From assembly GCA_963764565.1 (NCBI GenBank), contig CAVXTD010000008.1, positions 186,001-250,000 of the forward strand: a stretch of DNA of 64,000 bases. Direction: 5' to 3'. The stretch comes from DATBLE01 sp963764565 (GTDB lineage Bacteria > Actinomycetota > Thermoleophilia > Gaiellales > Gaiellaceae). Below are positions 9,875 through 21,099 of the stretch, one piece after another (position 1 is the first letter of the stretch; each line of letters starts with the position of its first letter). The translations under genes were made by a program, and so were the position numbers. The notes under the pieces are model-generated. The model did not search any database, had not been told where the DNA came from, and saw nothing but the letters and a program-made list of their open reading frames with translations.

Positions 9875-11777
9875 CTACCGGCCTTCCACCTTCGCTCTCG
9901 CCTGGTCGAGCAGGCCTCCGGGACGGCCGGCGGGGCCGTACGGGTCGAGACCGTACGCTCGGTCGAGGTCGTGCAGAGCGGCCCGGTAGCGGCCGGTGAA
10001 GAACTCGTAGGAGCCGAGCGCGTACCACGTGCTGGAGTTCTCGGGCTGGAGGCGAACCGCCTCGCGATACCGGGCGAGCGCACCACCCTCGGCCCCGGCT
10101 CCAGCCTCCGCGTCGCCGAGCGCCCACAGAGGGTCGACCGCCAACGGGTTCAGCCAGCGTGCCGATCGGCCGTCGGCGAGCGCCGTCCGCGTCTTTCCGG
10201 TCGCGACCGCGTCGTAGGCGGCGTTGACGAGCCGGCTCGAGGCGTACGGGGCAACGAGCGAGTACAGCGCGCCAAGCGTGACGACGACGACCACCGCGCC
10301 CGCGCCAGGTCGCAGCGAAGCGCGGCGCTCGCTACCGAGTCCGGCGAGCACTCCGAGCGAGAGGAAGGCCGGCGCTGTGACCGCGACGAACTCCCAGTGG
10401 ATGTCGACGAGCGCGTGGACCGCATAGGCGCCGACGCCGACCGCGAGTGCCGCTGCGGCCGCACGCTCGGCAGGCTCCAGCCGGCGCAGGGCCGAGACGG
10501 CGGCAGCCGCTCCGGCCCCGCCCAGCCCGAGCAGCAGCAGGAAGCCGACGATCCCGGTCTCGCTGAGGAACTGGAGCGGCAGGTCGTGCGGCTCGGTCGT
10601 GACCACCGAGCCCACCCGGATCCCGCGCCGGGCGATCTCGAACGTCGCCGCGCCGTTGCCGCCCGCGGGCGCATCCTCGAACAGGGCCCACGCCTCCTTC
10701 CACCACGTCCAGCGGTTGCTCGCGCTGAGATCGGCGAGCCGCGCCGGGTCCTGCGTCACCTCCTTGCCGTTCGTGCCGCGGAACTCGTCGAGAATCGTGC
10801 CTCCGCTGTGCACCAGCACGGCGGCGAGCGCGGTGGCAGCGCCCACCGCGAGCACGCCGCCGGCCCTGAGCGCGTACGTACGACGCCGCTCGACGGGCAC
10901 CTCGACTCGTGCCGCGGCGTAGGCGGCCGTGAAGACGATTGCGGCGCCGACCGAGAGGAAGACCCCGAGCCACGCGCCGTCGTTGACCCTGGCGGCGTAG
11001 GGCTGGAGATCGTCGGTGATCGCAGGTCGCGAAAGCGCCCAGATCGCGACAAGAGCGGCCACGGGAGTTGCCACGACGAGCGCGCCGAGCGTCTCGAGCC
11101 GATCGCGCTCGATCGCCAGCCAGGCGAGCGCGGCAAGTCCCGCGACGAGGATTCCGGCGCGCGAAAGCGTGAGAACCGTGGCAACTGGGCGAGGTAGACG
11201 AGCACCGCTCCGGCTGCGCGCACGGCAGTGTGGTGTCGCCGGGAAGCGGAGAGCCACAGACCGAGCGGAACCGCGGTCGCTGCGACGAGCGCAAGCGAGT
11301 TCCAGTAGCCGATCGGGTTGCGGAGCCGGGCGACCCGGAAACCGTCGGGAACGAGCGACGGCACGACCTTCCCGGCCAGCGCCCAGAGCAGCACGAGTCC
11401 GATCAGCACGGCGAGGCCGCCGGCGACCGTGCGCGCGGGTCTCGGTACCCGCGCCGCCAGCAGCCCGAGCACGGCGAACACTCCGTAGACGAGTGTCCGA
11501 TCGAACGCCTGCCACGAGCGATCCGGGGCAATCGACCACCACATCGTCAGGCCGACCCAGGCGGTGAGCGCGCCGATCAACGCGAAGCACAGGAGACCCG
11601 GTCCGCGCGGTACGGGAACCCGCCCGGCGCCGAAGAGGCGGCCGCCGCCAGCAGCGCCAGCGCGCCGATCCAGAACAGGCGGCCCGCCGACGTTCCGTCG
11701 CCGAAGAACAGGGCGACGAAGAGCAGCGCGCCGGAGGCGAAAAGGGTCGCCGGCCCAGCGAGCTTGGCGGCGGGCAT
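9875..11777 (-). CDS. O-antigen ligase-family membrane protein with C-terminal TPR
   Basis: Starts at ATG 11777 (MPAAKLAGPATLFASGALL) and runs to 9875. It has about ten hydrophobic segments, the Wzy_C-type periplasmic loop with SNRWTWWKEAWALFEDAP and GNGAATFE followed by TEPHDLPLQFLSETGIVG, and a C-terminal tetratricopeptide part (YREAVRLQPENSSTWYALGS). The frame is interrupted near 11630 and near 11180 but protein similarity is continuous across both. This fold transfers or polymerises lipid-linked glycans. A TAGCGT box lies 9 bp upstream of the ATG. Confidence 0.8.
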
Positions 11778-11786
11778 CGTCGCGCG

Positions 11787-11792
11787 ACGCTA
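11787..11792 (-). promoter_or_regulatory. Probable -10 box (TAGCGT) for the O-antigen-ligase-like gene
   Basis: Minus-strand TAGCGT is separated by 9 bp from ATG 11777, one of several such boxes in this window placed for (near-)leaderless transcripts. Confidence 0.4.
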
Positions 11793-11888
11793 GCACAGAG
11801 AGCTTCGACCCTCTAAGGTAGTGGGTCAGTTCGTTTGTGAAGTAAGGTCGTCTTGATGGTGCGCTGCGACAACTGCGTAGATGGGCAT

Positions 11889-12070
11889 ATGTCTGAGCGG
11901 TCACGTAAGCGCCCCACGGACATAAACGCACGGGCCAAGCGATCGTGGACGAGTTGACCGGCGTGGAGCTGAAGCTCGATCCCGATGAAGGCAAGAATCC
12001 TGCGGCGGTCGAGCTTGGTCGGCGAGGCGGATTGAAAGGCGGCAAGGCGCGAGCAGAGAGTATGACGACC

Positions 12071-12075
<5 letters not shown>
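11889..12075 (+). pseudogene. Small KGG-type protein (histone-H1-like family), 3' end lost in purine tract
   Basis: ATG 11889 opens MSERSRKRPTDINARAK. One base appears missing near 11935, after which the frame continues IVDELTGVELK and KNPAAVELGRRGGLKGGKAR. That KNPAAxxLGRxGGLKGGKARA pattern is characteristic of a widespread ~80-residue bacterial protein of unknown function, which normally ends in a basic EIARKAA-type tail. Here, after TTEQRRE, the sequence runs into the purine tract and the real C-terminus cannot be read. Codon use is more A/T-rich at third positions than in neighbours, suggesting transfer. It lies directly upstream of a DUF5343-like gene. Confidence 0.6.
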
Positions 12076-12482
<407 letters not shown>

Positions 12483-12840
12483 ATGATGGAAGAGATAAAC
12501 GCCTACCGCAACCGCGCGGTACGCACACGAATAGATACGGACGTGGTAGAGCGGATAGGCGTCGCAGCTAACATCGCACGACGCACTTTGCAGGCGCTGC
12601 GGCTGCTTGATCTGGTAGACGGAAGCGGCAAAAGACAAACGCACTTCAAGATCTCAGAAAAAAAGGCTAGGAAGAATATGGGAAAAGGCTAGAAGAAATA
12701 GTGAGCGCTGCCTATGAAGAAGTGTTCACGTACCGAGAAAAGGCAGTTGACGACATCAGCAAGATAGAGGATGACTTAAGTGGCTATGGACGAGTCGGCG
12801 TGCGACGCGAGTGATTAGACTGATCCTGGGAAGAGCGCAG
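12483..12840 (+). pseudogene. DUF5343-like protein, frame broken at least twice
   Basis: From ATG 12486 the sequence reads MEEINAYRNRAVRTRIDTDV then RIGVAANIARRTLQALRLLD, a winged-helix-like segment resembling DUF5343. After a shift near 12670 it continues RLEEIVSAAYEEVFTYREKA and DDISKIEDDLSGYG; after another near 12800 it ends with RVIRLILG. Together these cover most of a ~130-150 aa DUF5343 protein in correct order, so the gene was probably intact and the breaks are sequence errors. The N-terminal ~10 residues may be lost in the purine tract. The function of the family is not established. Codon use is lower in GC than in flanking genes. Confidence 0.55.
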
Positions 12841-12929
12841 AAGAGGGAATCATAGAGGAAACGAAGAGTCGAGAATAAGAGCAAGGGGCGTCGCGCGCGA
12901 CGCAGCGGACAGTCCGCTCGTCCAGTAGC

Positions 12930-13130
12930 TAAACCTTGGAGGGAAGGTCCAGCAAGACCACGCTTCGTCCCAACGGCGCATCACGGACGAGGTGCCAGGA
13001 GCGGAGCACCTTGCTATCCGCGGGCTGCTCATGACACTCCACCGGTTGGGTGTATACCCCGAGGACAAGCGTAAGGAGTGGGTGACGCTGTTCTCGCAGC
13101 TTCGCGCCATCACGAGCGCAACGAAGCGAA
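12930..13130 (+). pseudogene. Short conserved-looking hypothetical protein, broken
   Basis: One frame reads VPGAEHLAIRGLLMTLHRLG followed by VYPEDKRKEWVTLF and then degenerates. The pattern H-x-A-I-x-G-L-L-x-T-L ... W/YPxDKRxxWV resembles a small protein family of unknown function in which the last helix continues a further dozen residues. It follows the DUF5343-like gene on the same strand, suggesting a three-gene cassette. Sequence quality is visibly poor and no start codon can be chosen. Confidence 0.35.
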
Positions 13131-13412
13131 GGAGGCGAGCTCGAGTAGGAGGGATTGGAGCGCGAAAGCAAGGAGCTGGAGGGGCAGTAGGAAGGAGCGG
13201 GGGAGGGTCGGAGTGGGGAAGGGCGGTGTGGGAGGGGGAAAGGGGAGGCTTCGACCCTCTCCTTTACAGACACTTAACGACAGGCTCACGGGCCTCTCAC
13301 GGCGCTGTCGGAGACTTGAGGCTCAACCGCCGTCTCCGGGGGCCCACGTATAGTGCAGCGAACGCGAATCGACGTCGATCGGCGCCCCGCCGGGTGCGAT
13401 CTCCCGCTTTCC
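13131..13412. other. G-rich degenerate intergenic stretch and promoter region
   Basis: 13131-13250 is again purine-biased (G-rich) and without a convincing gene. A TATAGT -10-like box occurs at 13349-13354 and would give a ~50-base leader to the next gene. Nothing else is recognised. Confidence 0.35.
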
Positions 13413-14096
13413 GTGATCCACGCGTCCAGGAACATCGTCATGGTGCTGCTGCTGGCAGGCCTGCTCCTCCTCGTCATCGGCGTCGGGCCCGCCGCCGCGA
13501 AGGGGCAGCCGGCGTGCTGGAAGACCCTGATCAACGATTGGTACGACGGGCGGATCGACGGCACGTACCCGATCAAGTGCTACCGCGACGCGCTGAACCA
13601 CCTCCCGACCGACGTCGACACCTATTCGAGCGCACGTGACGACATCAAGCAGGCGCTCCAGGAGCGGATCACCCAGAGCCGCAATTCGGGCGGCGGCACC
13701 GCCAACGGCGGCGGCTCGTCCGGCGGCGGCGGCACCGCCAACGGCGGCGGCACCTCCAACGGCGGCGGCACCTCGAGCGGCGGCGGCACCGCCAACGGCG
13801 GCGGCACCTCCAACGGCGGAACCTCGAGCGGCGGCGGCACCTCCGGCGGGAACCCGAAGACGGGCGGCGGGAAGAGCGCAAGCGGTCCGATCGGAGACGT
13901 CTTCAACGCGGGTAGACCCGCTACGGCCGACTCGGTTCCGATCCCGCTGATCGTCCTCGGAGGGGTGGCGCTGCTGTTGATGGCGACCGGCGGAGCGGGA
14001 TTCCTGATTCGCCGATCCAGAGCACGGAAGCTTCAACTCGCCTCCGCCGCTTCGCTTCCGCGGCGCCCCGGCGAGCCCACGCCGAAGCAGCCGTAG
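13413..14096 (+). CDS. Secreted, membrane-anchored protein with Gly/Ser/Thr/Asn repeat linker
   Basis: I prefer GTG 13413, because the upstream GTG at 13353 overlaps the TATAGT box. Residues ~8-29 form a signal peptide (VMVLLLAGLLLLVIGVGPAA, cleaved near AAAKG). A ~60-residue domain with two cysteines follows (CWKTLINDWYDGRIDGTYPI, KCYRDALNHLPTDVDTYSSA), of a type I associate with Thermoleophilia. Then comes a ~55-residue linker built on GGGTANGGG/TSNGGG units, and finally a transmembrane helix (VPIPLIVLGGVALLLMATGG) with a basic cytoplasmic tail. A surface-exposed stalk protein of unknown function. Confidence 0.75.
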   Translation: MIHASRNIVMVLLLAGLLLLVIGVGPAAAKGQPACWKTLINDWYDGRIDGTYPIKCYRDALNHLPTDVDTYSSARDDIKQALQERITQSRNSGGGTANGGGSSGGGGTANGGGTSNGGGTSSGGGTANGGGTSNGGTSSGGGTSGGNPKTGGGKSASGPIGDVFNAGRPATADSVPIPLIVLGGVALLLMATGGAGFLIRRSRARKLQLASAASLPRRPGEPTPKQP

Positions 14097-14199
14097 CGAT
14101 CGAAAAAAGTCCTGCAAATCGCTCCGTCCGGCGGAAGCTCTACCCTGCCAAGTCCCTCTCCGGGGGGCATGGCAAGCACAGCTATTCTTGGGAGGAAGC

Positions 14200-17100
14200 A
14201 TGGCGTCCACGAAGGCATCCGTAGATCCCGCACCAGCCGTCGATGAGGTCGTGAACGCCGTAGTCGACGGCGCTGCTGCGGTCGGCGTCGAGCGCTACTT
14301 CACGATTCCGGGCCGCGACCCGTTCGAGGAGGTGGAGTGGGAGCTCCGCGATGCCTTCATTCCCGGGAAAGACGCCGCGGTCTTCGATCAGAAGGGCGTC
14401 GAGTTCCCGAAGTTCTGGTCGCAGACGGCGACGAACATCGTCGCGCAGAAGTACTTCCGCGGCCGGATGGGCTCGCCCGAGCGCGAGTCGAGCGTGAAGC
14501 ACATGATCGGCCGCGTCGTCGACACGGTCGGCGGCTGGGGCCGCGCGGGCGGCTACTTCGCGAGCGACGGGGAGGCCGAAACGTTCGAGGCCGAGCTGAA
14601 GGCGATCCTCGTCAACCAGTACGCCTCCTTCAACTCGCCGGTCTGGTTCAACGTCGGCTTCGAGGAGCGGCCGCAATGTAGTGCGTGTGTTCCCTATCGC
14701 GGGCTTGTATCGACGCCCGAGGGAATGGTCCGGATCGGCGAACTCGTCGAGGGCGGACACGTCGGCCGCGAGGTCTACGACTCCCAGGGCCTGACGCAAA
14801 TCGTCGCCGTCAAGCACAACGGCCGCAAGCCCGTCTATCGGGTAACACTGCAAAACGGTCAGTTCGTCGAGGCCACGCCAGATCACGTCGTCAAGGCGGT
14901 TCACGAGCGACGCACGGAACCCGTTTGGCTGCGTGTCGATGAGCTCGCGCCAGGGATGCGAATGCACTTGCACCCGCACCGGGCAAGGGTCGCTGAGCGC
15001 GCGCTCGTCGCCGCCGGAGGACATGAGCTCGAAGACTCCCTGCCGGAGGCGAGTGAGGAACAGATCGTGGGCGTGGCCGAGGCTGCTCTTGCCGGCTGGC
15101 TCCAGGCAGACGGATTCGTTGGTCAGTACGAGCACGGGACAAACCGGTCGCTGACGGTCGAGTTCCAGGTCGCGACTGAAGAAGAGTACGGCTGGGTATC
15201 GCACAACCTCGAGATCGCACTGCCTGACGTGCATCGTCACGTCTCCGACGTCAAGCGAGACGACGGCTCGACCTCATGCCGCCGGATCAGGTTGTACGGC
15301 GAGACGCTTCGCGACTTCGTCGAAAAGTGGGAGCTCTCCGCCCGTGGGCTCGACATCCGCGTGCCGAACCGCCTCTGGACGGCATCACACGACGAGATCG
15401 CGGCATATCTCCGTAGCGTCTTCCAGGCCGACGGCTACGTCACCGTCAACCGCGGCCGGAACGAGCAAGGACGCATCGCCTTCGCCGTGATCGGCGAGCG
15501 CTGGGCCGAAGAGGTTCAGTTGCTGCTGAACGTGATCGGTATCTACTCGCGGCGGATCCGCAAGAACGAGAAGCGACCCAACCGGCACGACCTGCACGAG
15601 GTGCAGATTGCAATCGGTTCCGAGCGTGCTCGCTTCGCCGAACTGATCGGGTTCGTCTCCCACGCAAAGCAGGAGAAGTTGCTCGAGTCGCTGACGCTTC
15701 GCGACCTGAAGCGTTGCCCAGACTTGCGGGAGGAGAAGGTCGTCTCGATCGAGTTTGTCGGCGTCGAAGACGTCTACGACATCCAGACTGACTCGGGTGA
15801 GTTCCTGCTCCACAACGTCGCCGTCCACAACTGCTTCATCCTCTCCGTCGACGACTCGATGGAGTCGATCCTCGACTGGATCCGCCGCGAGGGTGTCATC
15901 TTCCGAGGCGGCTCCGGCTCCGGTGCGAACCTCTCCCGCCTGCGCTCATCGAAGGAGCAGCTCTCGAAAGGCGGCTATGCCTCCGGGCCGGTCTCGTTCA
16001 TGCGCGGCGCCGACGCCTCTGCCGGCACGATCAAGTCGGGCGGCAAGACGCGGCGCGCGGCGAAGATGGTCGTCCTCGACGTCGACCACCCCGACATCGA
16101 GGAGTTCATCTGGTGCAAGGCCAAGGAGGAGGAGAAGGCGCGCGTCCTCGAGCAGGCCGGCTACGACATGTCGCTCGACTCGCCCGACTGGGCGTCGATC
16201 CAGTACCAGAACGCGAACAACTCGGTGCGCGTCACCGACGCGTTCATGCAGGCGGCGACCGAGGGCACCGAGTGGAACCTGACTGCTCGCACCGACGGCT
16301 CCGTCGTCGACACGGTCGATGCGCGCTCGCTGCTCCGGCAGATCGCGGAGGCGGCGTGGAAGTGCGCCGACCCGGGCGTCCAGTACGACACGACGATCAA
16401 CTCGTGGCACACGTCCCCGAACTCGGGCCGGATCAACGCGTCGAACCCGTGCAGGGAATACATGCACCTGGACAACTCGGCCTGCAATCTCGCCTCGCTG
16501 AACCTGATGAAGTTCCGCGGCGAAGACGGAGAGCTCGATGTCGACGCGTTCGCCCACGCCGTGGACGTCGTCTTCCTCGCGCAGGAGATCATCGTCGGCT
16601 ACTCGTCCTACCCGACGCCCGAGATCGAGAAGAACGCGAAGGCCTACCGCGAGCTCGGGCTCGGCTACGCGAACCTCGGCGCGCTGCTGATGGCGCGCGG
16701 GCTGCCGTACGACTCCGACGAGGGCCGTGCGTACGCAGCGGCGATCACCGCGCTGATGACCGGCCGCGCGTACCGGAAGTCGGCGCAGGTCGCGGCACGG
16801 ATGGGCCCCCACGCCGGCTACCAGCCGAACGCGGCGGCGATGCTCGGCGTGATCGCGAAGCACCGGGCAGCGGTCGGCAACATCCAGCACTCCGACTCGG
16901 TGCCGGCCGACCTGCTTGGCTGCTGCGAGGCAGTCCTGGGAGGACGCGCTGAACCTCGGCGAGGTCAGCGGCTTCCGCAACGCGCAGGCCTCGGTGCTCG
17001 CGCCGACTGGGACGATCAGCTTCATGATGGATTGCGACACGACCGGGGTCGAGCCCGACTTCTCGCTGGTCAAGTCGAAGAAGCTCGTCGGCGGCGGCGA

Positions 17101-18097
17101 GATCACGATCGTGAACAAGACCGTGCCGATGGCGCTCGACAAGCTCGGCTACGCGCCGAGCGAGGTCGAGGAGGTCGTCGCGTACATCGACGAGCGGAAC
17201 ACGATCGTCGGCGCGCCGTACGTGAAGGCCGAGCACTACCCGGTGTTCGACTGCGCGATCGGCGACCGGGCGATCCACTACTCGGGTCACGTGAAGATGA
17301 TGGGCGCCGTCCAGCCGTTCATCAGCGGGGCGATCTCGAAGACCGTAAACCTGCCCGAGCAGGCGACGGTGGACGAGGTCGCGCAGCTGATCGCCGACGC
17401 CTGGCGGCTCGGCGTGAAGGCGATCGCGATCTACCGCGACAACTGCAAGGTCGCGCAGCCGCTCTCCGGGAAGGCCGACGGTCGTCGATCCCGGCGGTCC
17501 CGCCGACGCCGCTGACGCAGCGCCGCCGGCTGCCGGAGGACCGCACCGAGGTCGGGCGCAAGTTCCGCGTCGGCGAGTACGAGGGCTACATCCACGTCGG
17601 CCTGTACGAGGACGGCAGCCCCGGCGACATCTTCGTCGACATCGCGAAGGACGGGACGACGATGGCCGGCCTGATGAACTCGCTGATGATCGCCGTCTCG
17701 ATGGGCCTCCAGTACGGCGTCCCGCCGGAGGTCTACGTCTCGAAGCTGTCGCACATGCGCTTCGAGCCGTCCGGGCTGACGAACGACGCCGACATCCGCA
17801 ACGCGAAGTCGATCGTCGACTACATCTTCCGCTGGTTCGGCAAGAAGTTCCTCACGCCCGAGCAGCAGGAGGAGGTCGGGATCCTCTCGCCCGAGGTGAA
17901 GGCGCGCCTCGCCGAGCGCTACGCGGCAAGCGAGGGCGAGCCGGCGATGCCGGTCGACTCGCCGCCGCCCGGCCAGACCGCCCTCTTCAACTCGTGGGAG
18001 GACGCGGTCGAGTGCGCGAAGTGCGGCGGCCGGATGGTGCGCACCGGCTCCTGCTACACGTGCAGGGACTGCGGCACCAACACCGGCTGCAGCTGGA
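14200..18097 (+). CDS. nrdJ: Adenosylcobalamin-dependent (class II) ribonucleotide reductase with intein
   Basis: Reduces ribonucleotides using a B12-derived radical. ATG 14200 follows a strong GGGAGG site. The catalytic thiyl-radical triad sits in SNPCREYMHLDN, the redox cysteine is the C of CSA|CFILSVDD, GGSGSGANLSRLR is present, and the C-terminal CAKCGGRMVRTGSCYTCRDC holds the shuttling/zinc cysteines. A 382-residue intein is inserted directly before the redox cysteine; the spliced enzyme would be ~917 aa. The frame breaks at ~16918 (extra G between DLL and AAARQSWEDALNL) and again within the linker at ~17475-17525. The natural stop right after GTNTGCS appears lost to one more indel near 18098. 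All are probably sequencing errors. No cobalamin riboswitch is recognisable in the 100-bp upstream gap. Confidence 0.92.
14686..15831 (+). mobile_element. Intein with LAGLIDADG homing endonuclease inside nrdJ
   Basis: The intein begins at Cys (CVPYRGLVSTPEG) and ends LLHNVAVHN before the extein Cys. Block B TPDH and the terminal His-Asn plus Cys+1 are intact, so protein splicing should work. Two LAGLIDADG-type motifs (LAGWLQADGFVG and LRSVFQADGYVT) indicate a homing endonuclease domain of 382 residues in total. The insertion point is the redox-active cysteine of the reductase, a known hot spot for inteins in this enzyme. Confidence 0.93.
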
Positions 18098-18990
18098 GCC
18101 GGCCGGATCACCCGAGAGCCGCGTCGCGCCCTCGTTGGCCGCTACCCACACCTCGAATGCACCGACTCGCCGTCGATGCCGGCTCGGTCGGTCAGGAAGA
18201 TCGCCAAGACATCTCCGTATCGTGGCGGCATCGACGCGGCTTTCCTTCCAGGGTGCCGCTTCTCCGTCCTGCGAAGGAACTCGCCGCGCTCAGCGACCGG
18301 TCGGCTGTCGATCAACACGTCGGTCAACAGCCCCTCGACGACGCCGTCCTGGACGACGGCTTCCGGATGCGTATCGCAGCCGGATCTCGGCGACCGACAA
18401 CCGGCTCTCCGTGCGGCGCACGAGCTCCGGTTCGCACTACGTCGTCGGACTCGACCCGGTCGTGCCGGCTGGTGACCCGGACGTCACCGGCGACCGTCCG
18501 GACGAGGGCCACGTCCTCGTCTCGCCGGGGGCGATGGTCGGCCCTACGGACGAGCGCGAGCCGGCGCTGCTCGAGAGCACCATCGAGCGCAGGTACGCAG
18601 TCCGGCAGGTGCGCACACGCCTCCACCAGGCCTCGCTTTCGCGGTCTCTGTCTTGCCCGGCCTACGCCGACAAGTCGCGCGATCTGCCGTCTCCGAGAGC
18701 TTCGGCTCCTGGATGCCGCGCACATCGTCGGTGATCTCGAAGAGGCCGGGGCCGCGACGTGTGACCAACGGCCTGAGCCTGCGTTCCATCCACCACCGTG
18801 CCTTCGACCAGCGCCTTGTGGGTGTGTCGCGCCGATTACGAGATCCGCGTGTCGCGCAGTCTCCTGCGAAGAAGACAGCATGGCCCGATGCTGGACGTCC
18901 TCAAGCAGTTCCACGGGCAGTGTTCGCACGTCCCGACGCGACCAACACAGCGCCCGGATCTGCGAGCGCCTCGCTGTTCGGTTCGAAGGC
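18098..18990 (-). other. Unassigned region with fragmented coding-like stretches
   Basis: About 890 bases lie between the nrdJ and MMPL gene ends, with no intact gene. On the minus strand coding-like pieces occur in different frames, for example GLFEITDDVRGIQEPKLSET (~18700), ELVRRTESRLSVAEI (~18400), and VVQDGVVEGLLTDVLIDSRP running to a stop at 18142. They could be one gene of ~250 residues broken by several indels, or a decayed gene. The plus strand also has a GC3-rich open stretch (~18450-18640), so strand is uncertain. I do not recognise a family. Confidence 0.3.
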
Positions 18991-18999
18991 TTCGAGTAG

Positions 19000-21060
19000 G
19001 CCGGCGTTAGCTGGTCCAGCCGACGTCGCCGCGACGGCCACCAGTTCCAGCGGCCGAGGATCGCCATCAGCGACGGCACGAGCAGCGCGCGGACGATCGT
19101 CGCGTCGATCAGGACCGCCAGCCCGATTCCGACGCCCACCTCCTTGACCAGCACGACCTTCGAGGTCGCGAACGCGCCGACCGCAACGCAGAAGAGGAGC
19201 GCGGCGGCGGTGATGATCCGGCCGGTGCGCTCGAGACCGACCGCGACCGCCTCGCGGTTCGACAGGCCGCTGTCCCAGGCCTCCTTGATCCTCGTCAGCA
19301 GGAAGACGCCGTAGTCGGTCGCCAGGCCGAACGCGATCACGAACAAGAGCAGCGGCTGGGTCAACTGGAGCGCGCCCTGGCTGCGGTAGGCGAGCACCCC
19401 CTCCAGCCTCGCGTCCTGGAAGACGAACACGAGGATCCCGAGCGTCGCGACCAGGGTGAGCGCGTTCATCACCAGCGTCTTCAGCGGAAGGACGAGCGAG
19501 CGCGTCGCCAGGAAGAGCAGCAGGAAGGTGACCGCGCAGAGCAGGACGAGCGCGAGCGGCAGCCGCGCCCCGAGCGTGTGCTTCTGGTCGAGGTACTGCG
19601 CGGTCGAGCCGCCGACCGGCGCGCCGCCCGGCAAGGCACGCAACTCGCGCACCAGCCGCTGGGAGGAGGCGTCGAGGAACGGTTGGCCGGAGGAGACTCT
19701 CACCTCCCACACGCCCGTGCCGAGCCGCCGCGGCGGGAGCACGAGCGCCGCATCCGGGAGCCGGCCCACCCTCGCGGCGAATGCCTGGGCGGCGGCGTCG
19801 CCGCTGATCACCGCGTAGGCCGGGGACACGGCGGTGACGGGGAAGTCCTCGCGCAGGGCGGTGTCCACCACTCTTGAGCTGACCGCTTCCGGCAGCACCG
19901 ACGCGTCCACGCCCGTGAACCGGACCGACAGGAACGGCAGGCCGAGCACGACGAGGACGGCCGTCGCCGCGAGCGCCACCGGCCACGGCCTGCGCATCAG
20001 CGCCTGCGCGAGCCGGTACCAGCCGCCGCGCTCGCCCTTCGCGGCGCGCTCGACGGCGACCCGCCAGCGCGAGAGCGAGAGGGCGTTCACCCGCGGGCCG
20101 AGAAGCACGAAGAGCGCCGGCAGCACCGTGAGGGCGATCAGCCCGGCCAGGGGACCGACGAGCCCGCCTGCGATCCCCATCGAGCGCATGAAGCCGAGGG
20201 GGAAGACGGCCAGGGTCGCCACTGCCGCGCCGACCGTGATCGAGCTGAACACCACCGTCCGGCCGGCGGTGGACAGCGTCGCACGAACGGCGTCCAGGCC
20301 GGGCCCGCGGCGGGCGAGCTCCTCCCGGTAGCGCGAGATGAGCAGCAGGCTGTAGTCGATCCCGAGACCGAGCCCGGCGCCGGTGACGATGTTCAGCGCG
20401 TAGGTGGACATCGGCAGCGCCAGGTCCAGCAGTCGGAGCAGCAGGAGCGAGCCGAGGATCGTCAGCGCGCCGCAGACGAGCGGCAACAGGGCGGCGACCA
20501 AGCTCCGGAAGACCCAGAGCGCCAACAGGAACAGAATGGGGAACGCCACCTTCTCGGCGTGCGTCAGGTCGTCCTGCACCTGTCGGTTGACCTGCGACGT
20601 CGCCAGCGCGGTGCCGCCCATCGCGGTACCGGGCACACCTGCGAGCCGCGACTCCACGCGTTTCGCCGCTTGCCGCCAGAGCCGCTGCGAGACCCCCGCG
20701 CGCGCGTAGGCAGGGACGATCGCCTCGCCGCCGTCGCGCGAGAGCAGCGGCTGCTGCGACTACCGGAAAGAGCGGCTCGGTGCGGACGATCGCCGCGACC
20801 CGGGTGAGCCGCTGCGTCGTCGGGTCACGAACCAGCACCAGCACCTGCGGCGCTGCGGAGAGCCCGGACGCCCGCTCGACCGCCGCCTCCGCCCGCAGGC
20901 TCTCGCTCCCCTTCGCGACGAAGTCGTTCGACCCCCGGCCGAGCAGGCGCGGTGTCTGCAGGCCGAAGGCGCCCGCGATCACGGCCAGGATGAAGGCGAC
21001 CGCCAGCAGCGTCCTCGGCCGTCGGACGGCGAGCTCGGCGAGCGGCCTCACCGGGATCAT
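19000..21060 (-). CDS. MMPL/RND-family membrane transporter
   Basis: ATG 21060 begins MIPVRPLAELAVRRPRTLL, then the first membrane helix and a large extracytoplasmic loop. The frame changes near 20757-20762 and continues through QVQDDLTHAEKVAFPILFLL, the GLGIDYSLLLISRYREE segment of the first helix bundle, a second loop, and AFGLATDYGVFLLTRIKEAW of the second bundle. Two six-helix bundles with GIDYS/ATDYG motifs are the MMPL signature (~680 aa). The C-terminus is near GRWNWWPSRRRRLDQL at ~19000, but the exact stop is not visible. Downstream of an ABC-2 exporter pair in the same direction (40 bp), so probably one operon for lipid or drug export. Confidence 0.8.
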
Positions 21061-21099
21061 TTTCGGCCCTCCATCAAGAACCCTTGCTGCACGCCGAGG

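Noticed and set aside
14097..14199. Possible cobalamin riboswitch before nrdJ
   Set aside because: Only ~100 bp is available and no B12-box-like motif was seen; a small hairpin alone is insufficient.
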